Shown here: positions 23,245 to 31,800 of the stretch, piece by piece | Numbering within the stretch: position 1 is the stretch's first letter | Layout: every line of letters starts with the position of its first letter | Source: Streptomyces hygroscopicus | Lineage (GTDB): Bacteria; Actinomycetota; Actinomycetes; Streptomycetales; Streptomycetaceae | Direction of reading: 5' to 3' | Assembly (NCBI RefSeq): GCF_026168105.1 | Contig: NZ_LBMW01000069.1 | Span: 1-33,220, forward strand | DNA length: 33,220 bases | Position numbers and translations under genes: made by a program | Notes under the pieces: generated by a model | Database searches by the model: none | What the model saw: only the letters and a program-made list of their open reading frames with translations | Told to the model about the DNA's origin: nothing

Positions 23245-23820
23245 GTGCGCCTTCGCCAGGGTCCACGGGATGCTCAATAGGCCAACACCATATGGCCCGG
23301 CGACGGATTGAGATAGGGCTCAGCCGTCGATTGACAGTAAGGTGTTAAGCGTTACTGAGACCGTCCCGAAGTCTGGCCCCCTCACGGCGAGGCCGAGTTA
23401 CTGATTGGTCCCGTCGGCCGTGTGCCGAATCACACCATGCCGCACCGCCATCGACAGAACGGGCGCGGCTGATAGATGACCGGCAGCCGGAGCGCCGCCA
23501 ACCAGCATCACCCTGGTGAAGAGCACACCCAACATGTTCCACCACGCAAGCGGGGACGGGGCAGTACCCCAGTCTCACCTCTATGACGGGCGCCCTCCGC
23601 CACCCGGTGGCTCCAGCACTGCCTCCTACTGCCTAGCAGAAGGAAGAACCCGGCCAAGGCCGACACTTGACCGGCCCCGCCCCTTCATAGATGACTTCGG
23701 CTCGTCAGGGTGACGTGGGGGTGCTGGGGGCAAGGCTGATGCGTTCTCAGTTGGCGAGATGATCTGATCGCCTGCGTACGCACCGCCGTGGTTGGTTCAC
23801 CCGGTTCGGCAACGAGAGAC
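23245..23820. promoter_or_regulatory. Long non-coding region upstream of the scavenging operon
   Basis: No gene is supported over about 575 bases. Read leftward, the first 90 bases should hold the operon promoter. CTATCT at about 23313-23318 (minus strand) is a possible -10 box, but the -35 is unclear. The rest up to the ISAs1 copy has no recognisable coding remains. Confidence 0.4.
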
Positions 23821-23873
23821 GCGACCCCTGGTGATCAAGGTTCTCGAAGCCTTTGATCACGAACAGGGGTCGC
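23821..23873. repeat. Interrupted inverted repeat at the ISAs1 left side
   Basis: GCGACCCCTG with GTGATCAAGG on the left faces CCTTTGATCAC and CAGGGGTCGC on the right. The outer 10 bp and the inner 8 bp pair perfectly, with only a small bulge. The structure lies just before the first readable ISAs1 transposase codons and is probably its terminal region, folding so as to block incoming transcription. Confidence 0.65.
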
Positions 23874-23884
23874 GTTCGCGCGCC

Positions 23885-24890
23885 ATCCTCCTTGATCGGT
23901 GTCCTGCAGCGCCACCGCGCGGACACCGATTCCACCTGCCCGGAACCGGGAACCGTCACAGCTCACCTGCCTGGCGGACGTGTTGGGCCGGATACCCGAT
24001 TCCCCGCCGGGTCCGGGGCCGCCGCTACCGCCTGGGCTCCCTGCTCGCGCTGTGCATGGTCGCCGTCCTCGGCGGAACCACGTCCCTGGCCGCCGTCGCC
24101 CGCTTCGCCGCCGATACCGACTCCGGCCTGCGCGAACAACTCGGACTGACCTCCAGCACACCCAACGCCTCCACGCCGGGGCGACTCCTGGCCCGCCTGG
24201 ACGGCGACGCCCTGGACGACGCCGTGGGCGCCTGGCTCGCCTGGTACGCCGCCGACCCGGTCGATGAACCCGGCGGACACCCTGGTGGGTCTTGCCGTCG
24301 ACGGCAAGGCGGTGCGCGGATCCCGCACCGATGGCCAGGCAGTCCACCTGCTCGCCGCCGCGCTCCACGCCTGCCAGACTGTGATCGCCCAGCGCCAGGT
24401 CGCCGCGAAGAGCAACGAAATCCCCGCCTTCGCCCCGCTGCTGAACCGGATCGACCTGCATGGCGTCGTCGTCACCGCCGATGCGATGCACACCCAGCGC
24501 ACTCACGCCGAGCACATCATCACCGCCAGCGGCCACTACCTCCTGGTCGTGAAGGGCAACGAGAAGCTGCGCCAGCGGCTGCGGCGCCTCCCTTGGAAGC
24601 AGATCCCGCTGCAGGCCCGCACCGCCCGGGCGGGGCACGGCCGCCGTGAGATCCGCCGCCTGAAGGTCTGTACCTTCCGGCCAGGTCTGCTCTTCCCGCG
24701 CGCTGTCCAGGCTATGGAAATCAAGCGCCGCCGCACCCACCGCAAGACCGGCAAGGCCGAGACGAAGACCGTCTCCCCGATCACCAGCCTGCCGCCTGAG
24801 CAGGCTGGCCCACCACAACTCGCCGAACTCGCGCAGAATCAATCACTGGTCGGTTGAGGCCCTGCACCCGGAGCCAGCCGCAGCGCGCCC
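23885..24890 (+). pseudogene. ISAs1-family transposase, multiply frameshifted
   Basis: Pieces of one transposase lie in successive frames. They are SSLIGVLQRHRADTDS (near 23885), TCLADVLGRIPD (near 23960), then PRRVRGRRYRLGSLLALCMV through GLREQLGLTSSTPNASTPGR. After another shift near 24270 comes the catalytic part: LVGLAVDGKAVRGSRTDGQA, QRQVAAKSNEIPAFAPLL and VVTADAMHTQRTHAEHIITA, with SGHYLLVVKGNEKLRQRL. A last shift near 24835 gives INHWSVEALHP, the start of the C-terminal HWxxE motif region, after which similarity ends. At least four frame breaks and a lost 3' end make this a long-dead copy. Confidence 0.8.
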
Positions 24891-24946
24891 AACGGCGCGG
24901 TCCACGAACTACGTCCCGTTTCCAGTGCGCAGATCACTGAGTACGG

Positions 24947-25070
24947 TCACCCGGGGACGGGGATGTGCTGGTCCTTGCCGCGTCCGCAGGTGTGGCACAG
25001 GATCCGCTTGGGGTGAGGTGTGAGCGTCCGGCCGCAGTGCCAGTGATCACCCCTGCGCGACCGGGCGGTC
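24947..25070 (-). pseudogene. Zinc-ribbon-like protein tail, unassigned
   Basis: On the minus strand a short frame ending at a TGA (24947-24949) reads HWHCGRTLTPHPKRILCHTC followed by GRGKDQHIPVPG. The paired Cys and basic residues look like the second half of a small zinc ribbon. No start or ribosome site is seen upstream and the other half of the ribbon is missing, so this is at best the remaining 3' end of a gene. Confidence 0.35.
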
Positions 25071-25103
25071 AAGGGCTGGGTCCGCGGCCGACGCGAGCCA
25101 TGC

Positions 25104-25480
25104 CCGCCTCACCGCTGGATCCTGCACGCGGACGATGCCGAACTCGCCGAGCTGGAGGAGGTGCAGCAGGCCCGCGGTGAGCAGGTGAGCACCAGCCGGA
25201 ATCCGCTGCTGTACGTCTCGGACTCCTGGGAGGTGATGTCCATGCTCGCACTTCTCGTTCCCCGCATCGACCACCGCACTGCGCAGGACGGCGATGAACG
25301 AACCGTATGGATGCCGCACCGTGATGGTTCCTGGGCCCGTGCCACCGCGGCCGGCTTCCTCGACTCGCCGACAGTGCATCAGGGCGGGCCCCGCCGCCTG
25401 TGGGAGGCCCTGGAACGGGTACGTCACCGGCTCAACCGCGAGGGCGGGCTTCTCGTGTGCCCTTACCGCAAGCTGACGCC
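25104..25480 (+). pseudogene. C-terminal fragment, possibly of a PIMT-like methyltransferase
   Basis: A Streptomyces-type coding frame reads HRWILHADDAELAELEEVQQ, then STSRNPLLYVSDSWEVMSML, TVWMPHRDGSWARATAAGFL and VHQGGPRRLWEALERVRHRL. It ends without a proper C-terminus when it meets the convergent membrane-protein gene. The phrases GSWARA and GPRRLWEALE resemble the C-terminal half of actinobacterial protein-isoaspartate-methyltransferase-like enzymes linked to small modified peptides. I hold that only loosely. The SAM-binding N-terminal half and any start codon are missing, so it is broken at both ends. Confidence 0.45.
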
Positions 25481-25489
25481 GCCAGCTAC

Positions 25490-25939
25490 TCAAAAAGCCC
25501 CGCCAGCCGCGGCTTCCCGCCGTACTCGACGGACCTCTTGGACGGTGAAAGCACCTGCCGTTGCCGTCGCGACGAGTGTCAAGATCGGAAGCAGTGCCCA
25601 GATGCCCCATGAGACGAGATTCGTATCCACCGGTTCGTAGCTGCCCCATGGTTTCTGCGAGGGTTTCTGCGAGGCCCGGATGGTCTCTCCCTTGTGGCCG
25701 TCGTACTGCACCTTCACGGTGTGCGTGATCGGGATGCCCAATTGGGAGCCATTGCACTCGGTGTGGCTTCCGACGCGTCCTCCACCTTCAAGGTGGCACT
25801 CTGTGAACCGAACCTCCACGGCGTTCCCCAGCAGGTCCAGCCGTGCGAGGCCGGTGATCACAGTCGACGCTGTCGCTGCTGCGTACAGCAGGGTGAGCGT
25901 GCTGTAGCCGATGACTGCCAGTCCCCGCCCCTTTTCCAT
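25490..25939 (-). CDS. Small two-helix membrane protein, unknown
   Basis: The ATG at 25939 gives 149 residues; an in-frame ATG at 26008 would add 23. A hydrophobic helix near the N-terminus (LAVIGYSTLTLLYAAATAST) is followed by about 80 extracytoplasmic residues with two Cys (ECHLEGGGRVGSHTECNGS) that could form a disulfide. A second helix (WGIWALLPILTLVATATAGA) precedes a basic tail. The layout of two membrane helices with a loop resembles small actinobacterial DUF3592-like proteins. The name is uncertain. It lies 40-110 bases downstream of the amidase gene on the same strand and may be co-transcribed with it. Confidence 0.6.
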   Translation of the reverse strand: MEKGRGLAVIGYSTLTLLYAAATASTVITGLARLDLLGNAVEVRFTECHLEGGGRVGSHTECNGSQLGIPITHTVKVQYDGHKGETIRASQKPSQKPWGSYEPVDTNLVSWGIWALLPILTLVATATAGAFTVQEVRRVRREAAAGGAF

Positions 25940-26047
25940 ATGCCCAGCACGCTCATCTCCTCGGGTGCGGAGCCGGTGGCCCACGTCGGCCGTGTGATGG
26001 GAGGCCATGTGCGGGTGGTGCCGGAGGATCGGACCTCCTGGGCACCA

Positions 26048-27985
26048 TTACTTGTCAATCTGCTGTAGTGCGTCCTCGGCCGTGACGTCCGAGGAGTACA
26101 CCAGGGCGACCCGGTGGTTGTACTGGATGGTGTACATCGACCTGCTGCCGGTGACCACCCTGCCGCTGGAGGGGAAGAAGTCGTCCGTGAGAGCCGGAGG
26201 CTGGGTGGCCACGTAAGCTTGGTCGGCGGGGACGGTGTACATGCTCAGCGGGGACTGCGCCGAGGGAGATAGGCCCGACGGGTACTCGGCGGCGTCCGGG
26301 TAGCTGGAGCCGTACACCGCCACCGGGGAGGCGCCAGCTGCCTTGATCACCTTCACGCCGTGGGCCGGCGCGGTGTTGCAACCATGCGGGTTGTAGAACC
26401 ACACCTTCGAACCGCTGTACCAGATGGCGGTCCAGTCACCGTCCTGCCCGGCGACCACGAACTGCTGTCCTGCCGACGCCGTGCTGCCCCAGTCGTTGAT
26501 ACGGTCGGTACCCGCTGCCCCGGAGTGGATTGCCTGGTCCCCGAACAGCGGGGCGGCGTCGCTGGGCTCGGTGCGCAGGTAGACGAAGTTTGCCGACTGC
26601 TGCGTCTCGGTGCACGTGATGGTGGCGCCAGTCGGGTCGTCGGAGGGGCAGATCTGGACAGTCTGCTGGTTGTCGTCGAAACGTGGAGCAATGGTGATCA
26701 CCGAACCGACGGGGCCGACGCCGTGCCATCCGGTGTGAACCCCGAGCAGGCTCATGAAGTGGTTCCAGTCCCAGAACGGACCGGGGTCCCAGTGCATGCC
26801 GGCGACGAAGGACGACATCGGCCCCGGAACGTTGTCGTGGCCGAGGATGTGCTGACGGTCCAGCGGGATGCCGTAGCGGACAGCGAGATACTTCACCAGC
26901 TCGGCCGTGGCCTCGTACTGGGCTTCGGTGTACCAGGTGGCGCCGTGTGCGGCGTAGCCCTCATGTTCGATACCGATCGAGTGCATGTTGGTGGAGTAGT
27001 TGCCCGCATGGAAGGCGAGGTCCTTCGTGGGCACCATCTGCGTCACCACGCCGTCGGCGGAGCGCATGACGTAGTGCGCGGCGCCGCCGCCCGCCGTCTG
27101 GAAGGTGGCGATGGCGGCGTCGTACGAGCTCTCGGTGTCGTGGATGATGATGGTGTCGATCCGGATGTCGTTGGCGGGGCGGTTGGAGACCTGGCCGTTG
27201 GACGGCGATGCCGGGACGAAGGTGCAGGCCACGGTGGCGGGGCACTCGGTGTCCGTGGCCGCCGCGGACTTCAGGTGCAGGGCGCCCAACTGACCAGTGG
27301 CTGGGTGGACATCACTGTCAGCCTTCAGGATGATGCGTTGTCCGTCGGCCGTGGTGCGATCTGCGCCCTTCTTCACCGCGGCGAAGACGCGGTTGGCGAA
27401 GGCCGCGGCACCCTGCCGCTGAGTGGACTGGCTGTAACGGGCCACTGCCGCATACCAGTTACCAGGATCGGTGGAGGTAGTGCCGGTCGCCGCTTTCTCG
27501 TACGAGGCGAGCAGTGCAGCGCCGCCTCGAATGTTGGCGGACGGGTTGTTGCGCAGCTCTTCGGCGGACAGGCCGGTCAGCTTCGCGGCGGCCTGGACGG
27601 TGTGCAGGGCCGGGTCCGCGGCCAGTTCGGCCAGATCACCACGGCCCGCCGCGCCCACGTCGCCCCCGGCCATCATGGCGGGGGTGACGTCCGTCAGGTG
27701 CATCGGCCCATAGCCGCCGTCCGTGCTGCGCTGCCCGGCGTGCGCGTCCCAGGCGGACTCCTGGTACGCCACCGCAAGTAGCATCTGGCGCGGGACGTGG
27801 TACTCGTCAGCGGCGGCTGTGAAGTCCTGTTCCAGAGTTGTCGCCGGATGGCCGGTTGCATCGGTGGCCAGTGCTGTCACTGGTATGGCCGCCACGCCCG
27901 TGACGGCCAGCGTGGCGAACGCGGCAAGCAGGGCTGGGCGGCGGCGCCCAGACGCGTGTCCGCGTCTGGCGTTGCTTTTGGTCAT
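26048..27985 (-). CDS. Secreted N-acetylmuramoyl-L-alanine amidase with lysozyme-like N-domain
   Basis: The ATG at 27985, seven bases after GAGGA, gives 645 residues. A basic start and hydrophobic core end near ALATDA (residues 38-43), a signal peptide. Residues 55-205 look like a lysozyme-like/transglycosylase domain (YHVPRQMLLAVAYQESAWDA with Glu76, then GGYGPMHLTD). Residues 270-410 are an Amidase_2 domain with zinc ligands His282 (IIIHDTE), His383 (LGHDNVPGP) and Asp400 (HWDPGPFWDW). The remaining 235 residues form a C-terminal beta-rich, SH3-like region (YLRTEPSDAAPLFGDQAIHS). The enzyme should cut the lactyl-amide bond between MurNAc and L-Ala in peptidoglycan, and the first module may cleave glycans or bind them. 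It acts outside the cell, in growth, sporulation or lysis of competitors. Confidence 0.9.
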   Translation of the reverse strand: MTKSNARRGHASGRRRPALLAAFATLAVTGVAAIPVTALATDATGHPATTLEQDFTAAADEYHVPRQMLLAVAYQESAWDAHAGQRSTDGGYGPMHLTDVTPAMMAGGDVGAAGRGDLAELAADPALHTVQAAAKLTGLSAEELRNNPSANIRGGAALLASYEKAATGTTSTDPGNWYAAVARYSQSTQRQGAAAFANRVFAAVKKGADRTTADGQRIILKADSDVHPATGQLGALHLKSAAATDTECPATVACTFVPASPSNGQVSNRPANDIRIDTIIIHDTESSYDAAIATFQTAGGGAAHYVMRSADGVVTQMVPTKDLAFHAGNYSTNMHSIGIEHEGYAAHGATWYTEAQYEATAELVKYLAVRYGIPLDRQHILGHDNVPGPMSSFVAGMHWDPGPFWDWNHFMSLLGVHTGWHGVGPVGSVITIAPRFDDNQQTVQICPSDDPTGATITCTETQQSANFVYLRTEPSDAAPLFGDQAIHSGAAGTDRINDWGSTASAGQQFVVAGQDGDWTAIWYSGSKVWFYNPHGCNTAPAHGVKVIKAAGASPVAVYGSSYPDAAEYPSGLSPSAQSPLSMYTVPADQAYVATQPPALTDDFFPSSGRVVTGSRSMYTIQYNHRVALVYSSDVTAEDALQQIDK

Positions 27986-28290
27986 GGATGAGTCCTCGTA
28001 CCTGAACAAAATCAAATGGCTGGGCGGACAGTCATGGGACGAGTGCTCAGTTCACCGACTGGGCAGGCACGAGCATGGCTCCGCGACCTGCGCCAAGCTC
28101 TCTCCGTCGACGTCTCAGTGGATGATCCTCTCCGGGCGAACTCACGTCAACTTCGCTTTATTAACGGGGATTTGAGTGCGCGAGGGGATCTTGTGGAGAC
28201 AGTGGTCCCGGGCGCTTTATTACCAGCCAGTTTGATCCGCAACACAGAGGAGGGTATTCGCCAAGAGTTGTGCGTGAGTTCTTTGGCCAC
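27986..28290. promoter_or_regulatory. Leader region of the amidase gene
   Basis: No gene is supported. About 200 bases upstream of the amidase are moderately AT-rich. I looked for c-di-AMP (ydaO-type) riboswitch motifs, which often precede Streptomyces cell-wall hydrolase genes, and did not find the conserved blocks. Confidence 0.4.
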
Positions 28291-28415
28291 AACCGCTGAC
28301 AAGACCTGCCGAGCGGCCTTTCTTCTTCCGGTTGGCGGCCTGGTCCTTCTTTTCCGGGATGACTGCCTTGATGTTGCGTTTCCGCAGGTAAGAGCGGTTA
28401 GCCTCGATCGTTCAT
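28290..28415 (-). pseudogene. IS5-family transposase, internal fragment
   Basis: On the minus strand the peptide IEANRSYLRKRNIKAVIPEK followed by KDQAANRKKKGRSAGL matches the part of IS5-type transposases between the second Asp and the catalytic Glu (RRxLRRRGIxxVIPEKxDQxxNRxxKG). Nothing else of the gene is recognisable on either side. Confidence 0.65.
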
Positions 28416-28563
28416 GAGGGGTCCGTCAGCTTGCCGGCGGACTCTTCGTGGTGGGGGTTACGGCGTCTGGGCAGGCTGACGGCCCGGTTGTCGCGTCGGG
28501 TGTGCGCCGGGTTCCACGGCTCCGGTCGGAGTGGTGCTGCTCGCAGGGACGGGAACGTGCCGG

Positions 28564-29445
28564 TCAGCCGGGGTTCGGGAGGATGCGGAGCCTGTCCAGG
28601 GCATCGCTGATCACGTCGGCCCAGGGCCAGTGCCTGGCCAGGCGGAGGTAGCGGCGGCGGCCGGTGGTGATGAGCTGCGCGGCGGCGGAGAACAGCCGAA
28701 GCCGAAGGCGGCGGGGCTCCCACAGGCGGGCCTTGCCGGTGAGAGCGAGCAGGGGCATCCAGGCCAGCAGGTCCAGGGCGATCTGGATGATCTCCAGCCA
28801 GATCTGGTTCTGTGCGGTGCCCTGGAGGGGAAGGTTGCGCAGGCCGGTGGCGCGGGCGGCGCGGATGCGGTCCTCAGCACGGGCACGCCGGCGGTGGCGC
28901 AGTTCAAGGGCGGCGATCGCCTCGCCCGCTGTGTTGGTGGCAAAGCAGGTCAACCGCATGCCGTCGGCGTCGGTGAAGCGCAACTGGGCACCGGGGTGCG
29001 GCCGTTCATTCCGCACGATCAGCCGCAGCCCGTTGGGCCAGCCGGTCAGGCAGTCGCCGCCGAGTTCGGCAACCCAGGCGCCGTCGCGGATGTCGCCGTC
29101 GGGTTCGACGGCCGGTGTCCAGGCCGCGGCCGGGACCGTCAGGACGGCCTGGTGGATGGCGTCGGTGATGGTCATGCCGACCGAGTACGACAGCCACCGT
29201 CCGCGCTGGGCGAGCCAGGCGACGAACTCGTGGGTGCCGCCACCGGAGTCGGTACGGATCAGCGTCTGCCGGCCGCGCCGGAACCGTTTCGGCAGCTGGG
29301 CCAGGGCCAGTCTGGTGGCCTCGATGTGGTCGGCGGCGGTGTTGGAGCCCGCGTTGCCGGGCCGCAGCAGGCCCGCGACCGGCTCGCCGGACCCGCTGCG
29401 GCCGTCCTCGTGCCCGCAGCCACCCCCCTCAAGCCTCTGAACGGC
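28564..29445 (-). pseudogene. IS1380-family transposase, 5'-truncated
   Basis: From about 29380 leftward the frame is a well-kept IS1380 transposase: GEPVAGLLRPGNAGSNTAAD, TLIRTDSGGGTHEFVAWLAQ with a catalytic Asp, LTCFATNTAGEAIAALELRH, DRIRAARATGLRNLPLQGTA with the C-terminal catalytic segment, and the end GRRRYLRLARHWPWADVISD. The N-terminal third, including the first Asp, is missing. Sequence before GSGEPVAG does not look like the family, so the break is near 29400-29445. Inactive. Confidence 0.8.
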
Positions 29446-29579
29446 GACCACGAACACAGGTAGACCTATCAACAGCTGCCGTACATGAAAGATCCACTCC
29501 CTGGCTGAAATTCTTCTTCCATTACGAATCCAAAGGAATCAATGTGACCTCTGGTTCATCTGCCGCGGATGGCGTCATT

Positions 29580-29596
29580 CGGAAGTTGCACTTCCG
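29580..29596 (+). promoter_or_regulatory. Inverted repeat upstream of the nuclease gene
   Basis: CGGAAGT-TGC-ACTTCCG is a perfect 7-bp inverted repeat with a 3-base centre, 43 bases before the GTG at 29639. Its size suits an operator for a dimeric repressor or a short leader hairpin. Confidence 0.45.
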
Positions 29597-29638
29597 CTTC
29601 CGGCGATCCGCTCACAACTAAAGACAGACGGGGGAAAT

Positions 29639-30997
29639 GTGAAGATCAGACGAATGATGTTGCCTGCGTTGGGCCTTGCTGGACTGCTCGGCGGATTAGC
29701 AACTCCGACCGCAGTGGCCACCGATAAGCCTTCTGCAGGCAAGACTGTTTGGATGCGACTCGCGGAGCCAACACCTGCGCCGACCATAGGAAGCGTGTAT
29801 CACGCTCCCGCTGCCAACGCGTCGCCCTCCGCTTCCGGCACCTCCACTGAACTGCCTGGGTCGAGCACGCCGTCCGTACCCAAACCGAGCACCCCGGCCG
29901 ACGAAGCCCGCCTCGCGATACAGCAAGGACAGACCTACGAGGCCGACCCGCAAGCACCCGCGGCGACCCCCAAGGCCGCCAGGCCCAACGGCGCCGTCGA
30001 CTTCGGCGCTTGCCGCGCCCGCCCGCTCGGGCACCGGGATCAGGGGCAAGTGATCGACCACTTCCACTTCTGCCGCTGGGGAATCGACAGGGTCGTGCAA
30101 CTGGAGGGGGACGGGCGGGTCGCCGGCACCGTCACATTCACCGAGACCGAAGTCGGACTCGGTTCTGTCGGCACACGCGACATCCAGATGGACGTCCAGC
30201 TCACCAACGTAAAGCCCACAGGCGTGTTTGATGAAGCAGCGGTGCTTTCCTGGGATGTCACCGCCGCAGGATCGCCGTCGGCTCAAGCCTGCAGGATCGG
30301 CGGCTCAACGCACCCGTACTCCGCCCCGGTTGCGGCGTGGCCCGACATCTTCGTGGGCTATGACCTGAGATCACCGAAGGGTTCGGGAGACGGAATCGAC
30401 GACATCGCTACATGCGTATGGAACAACCACTACATGGCCATCGGCGCCGAGGGGCCCACAGTGTGGAGCGACGGACCGGAGGCCGGAGCCCGCTTTGACT
30501 CCTCCACATATCTTGCACGGCCAGCCGCAGGGGCAATCTTCGACCGGGTGACCCCTTATATGACATATCATCTGGCCGACAAGCTCGTCGTGGGCGTGGC
30601 GTTTCATATCTACTTCGCCCTAAATCTCCCGCAGTTCACCTTCCCGCCGCAAACGATTAATCGGATGAAGAGAATTCCGGGCAATATCCGCGCCACTCCA
30701 CCGAGTCTGATCCACCGCCTGTATGCCGGATACGATGCGGCGGCGGAGGAACGTTCGAAAGAGAACAGGGCGGAGAAGGATGCCGCCTGCGCCAGGCTCA
30801 CCCGTCCAGCAGGAACGGACTGTGACGAGTACCCGTTTGCTTCATCCTGGGAAGGAGCGGGCCTAGGCGATGGGAACTTCTCGGTCATGTACGTCGACTC
30901 GGCTCAGAATCAGAAGGCGGGTAGCCGCCTCAGCGAATGGTACGGCAACGACCGGATCCTGAACCGCGATGCCTTCGGCATGAACATCGTCTTCTAG
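29639..30997 (+). CDS. Secreted deoxyribonuclease, NucA/NucB type
   Basis: The GTG at 29639 directly follows GGGGGA and gives 452 residues. MKIRRMMLPALGLAGLLGGL starts a signal peptide with a likely cut after the Ala-rich stretch near residue 27. Residues 40-120 are Pro/Ser/Ala-rich and probably disordered. A central domain (about 120-330) contains four or more Cys (CRARPLGH, FHFCRWGIDRVVQLEG, CRIGGSTHPYSAP, ATCVWNNHY) and has no name I can give. The C-terminus is the NucA/NucB nuclease signature: AACARLTRPAGTDCDEYPFA with Asp396/Glu397, then AQNQKAGSRLSEWY and a final AFGMNIVF. Relatives are extracellular DNases that nick or digest DNA for nutrient recycling, biofilm or spore processes. It is transcribed alone and ends at a perfect hairpin. 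Confidence 0.82.
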   Translation: MKIRRMMLPALGLAGLLGGLATPTAVATDKPSAGKTVWMRLAEPTPAPTIGSVYHAPAANASPSASGTSTELPGSSTPSVPKPSTPADEARLAIQQGQTYEADPQAPAATPKAARPNGAVDFGACRARPLGHRDQGQVIDHFHFCRWGIDRVVQLEGDGRVAGTVTFTETEVGLGSVGTRDIQMDVQLTNVKPTGVFDEAAVLSWDVTAAGSPSAQACRIGGSTHPYSAPVAAWPDIFVGYDLRSPKGSGDGIDDIATCVWNNHYMAIGAEGPTVWSDGPEAGARFDSSTYLARPAAGAIFDRVTPYMTYHLADKLVVGVAFHIYFALNLPQFTFPPQTINRMKRIPGNIRATPPSLIHRLYAGYDAAAEERSKENRAEKDAACARLTRPAGTDCDEYPFASSWEGAGLGDGNFSVMYVDSAQNQKAGSRLSEWYGNDRILNRDAFGMNIVF

Positions 30998-31041
30998 CCG
31001 GCAGTGAACGGGCGGGGATCACGTCCCAAACTCTATGGCGA

Positions 31042-31084
31042 GGGGCCCGTGGACCACAGAATGATTCTGTGGTCCACGGGCCCC
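31042..31084. terminator. Perfect 20-bp hairpin, probable bidirectional terminator
   Basis: GGGGCCCGTGGACCACAGAA (31042-31061) and its exact complement at 31065-31084 enclose a 3-base loop. It lies between two convergent genes, 45 bases after the nuclease stop and 13 bases past the stop of the leftward gene. It lacks a T-run but is very stable. Confidence 0.85.
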
Positions 31085-31096
31085 TTACCCATCGCT

Positions 31097-31573
31097 CTAC
31101 AGAGGTGTGAACGCTATTAGATATTCTTCCAGATCGCCCGGAATGACACCCGTGGATCGCGCGGCATCAAATCGAGCACGCGCTGTTTCGCCACCCTTCC
31201 GGAAGGCGTGCAGCGTATAGCAGCTATCCTCGGACAGTTGTAGCCTGGGGCCGTCGGGCCCGGAAATTGTATACACGCGAATGTCACCATCTCGCGTCCG
31301 AAAATGCCACGATCCCAGCTCCGCCCACTGATCATCGAGATACATGGGTGGCAGCGGGCATAACTCCAAAGATATCGTGCACTCGTGATCCTGCGCATTA
31401 CTCAAGAAATATGCGCGACCGTAGCCGACGGCCACAGGATGCTCCACGTCAACTTCCAGGCTGTCGGCTGGCTCCTTGACAGCATCAGGCCATGGATCAC
31501 AGTCTTGAACCCAAAATTGTGACCGATCGATGGATACCTGCCCGGTGACCCGGACCGTGCCGTCAGTGGTCAT
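31097..31573 (-). CDS. Hypothetical acidic protein convergent with the nuclease
   Basis: From the ATG at 31573 the protein has 158 residues; an in-frame ATG at 31606 would add 11. It is acidic, probably cytoplasmic, rich in beta-type segments (DGTVRVTGQVSIDRSQFWVQ, RDGDIRVYTISGPDGPRLQL) and ends ARFDAARSTGVIPGDLEEYL. No signal peptide or membrane helix is present. Its codon use is less G/C-biased than the operon genes. I recognise no family. It shares the hairpin terminator with the secreted nuclease. A protective role against that nuclease is imaginable but unsupported. Its start abuts an IS701 relic, so the original promoter may be altered. Confidence 0.5.
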   Translation of the reverse strand: MTTDGTVRVTGQVSIDRSQFWVQDCDPWPDAVKEPADSLEVDVEHPVAVGYGRAYFLSNAQDHECTISLELCPLPPMYLDDQWAELGSWHFRTRDGDIRVYTISGPDGPRLQLSEDSCYTLHAFRKGGETARARFDAARSTGVIPGDLEEYLIAFTPL

Positions 31574-31624
31574 GGCTAGCACCATGCCAGATGCCGGGGC
31601 GGTCAACGAGGTTTCTGCCGCTCC

Positions 31625-31800
31625 GACTTGTCGCCGATCCTCCCTCGGCTTGGTCGCGAAGAACGGCTCAGTGGTGGGTCGGATACACTGCGCGGTCGAT
31701 CAGCGCGTGCCCGCCCCAGCCGGCATAGGTCACATGGACGGCGACCTGACATAGGCCCACCCCGCCACCGCATCCTGATTCGTCGTCACAAACGGTCATG
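31625..31800 (-). pseudogene. IS701-family transposase, deletion remnant
   Basis: Reading leftward, the start region (GTGACGACG near 31790, VTTNQDAVAGWA) is fused directly to an internal catalytic-region piece, GLCQVAVHVTYAGWGGHALI followed by DRAVYP. A later piece, FFATKPR, lies in another frame near 31640. The original protein has over 150 residues between the first two pieces, so this is an internal-deletion derivative of the same IS701 subgroup as the copy at 14944-15409. Confidence 0.65.

Noticed and set aside
23345..23578. A 77-codon minus-strand frame upstream of the permease.
   Set aside because: Cys/Arg/Ser-rich composition, no ribosome site and no family character.
26360..27781. 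A 473-codon plus-strand frame opposite the amidase.
   Set aside because: It has no domain, is rich in Val/Gly/Arg typical of antisense frames, and the amidase on the other strand has signal peptide and zinc ligands.
27986..28290. A ydaO-type riboswitch before the amidase.
   Set aside because: The conserved sequence blocks of that riboswitch are not visible.
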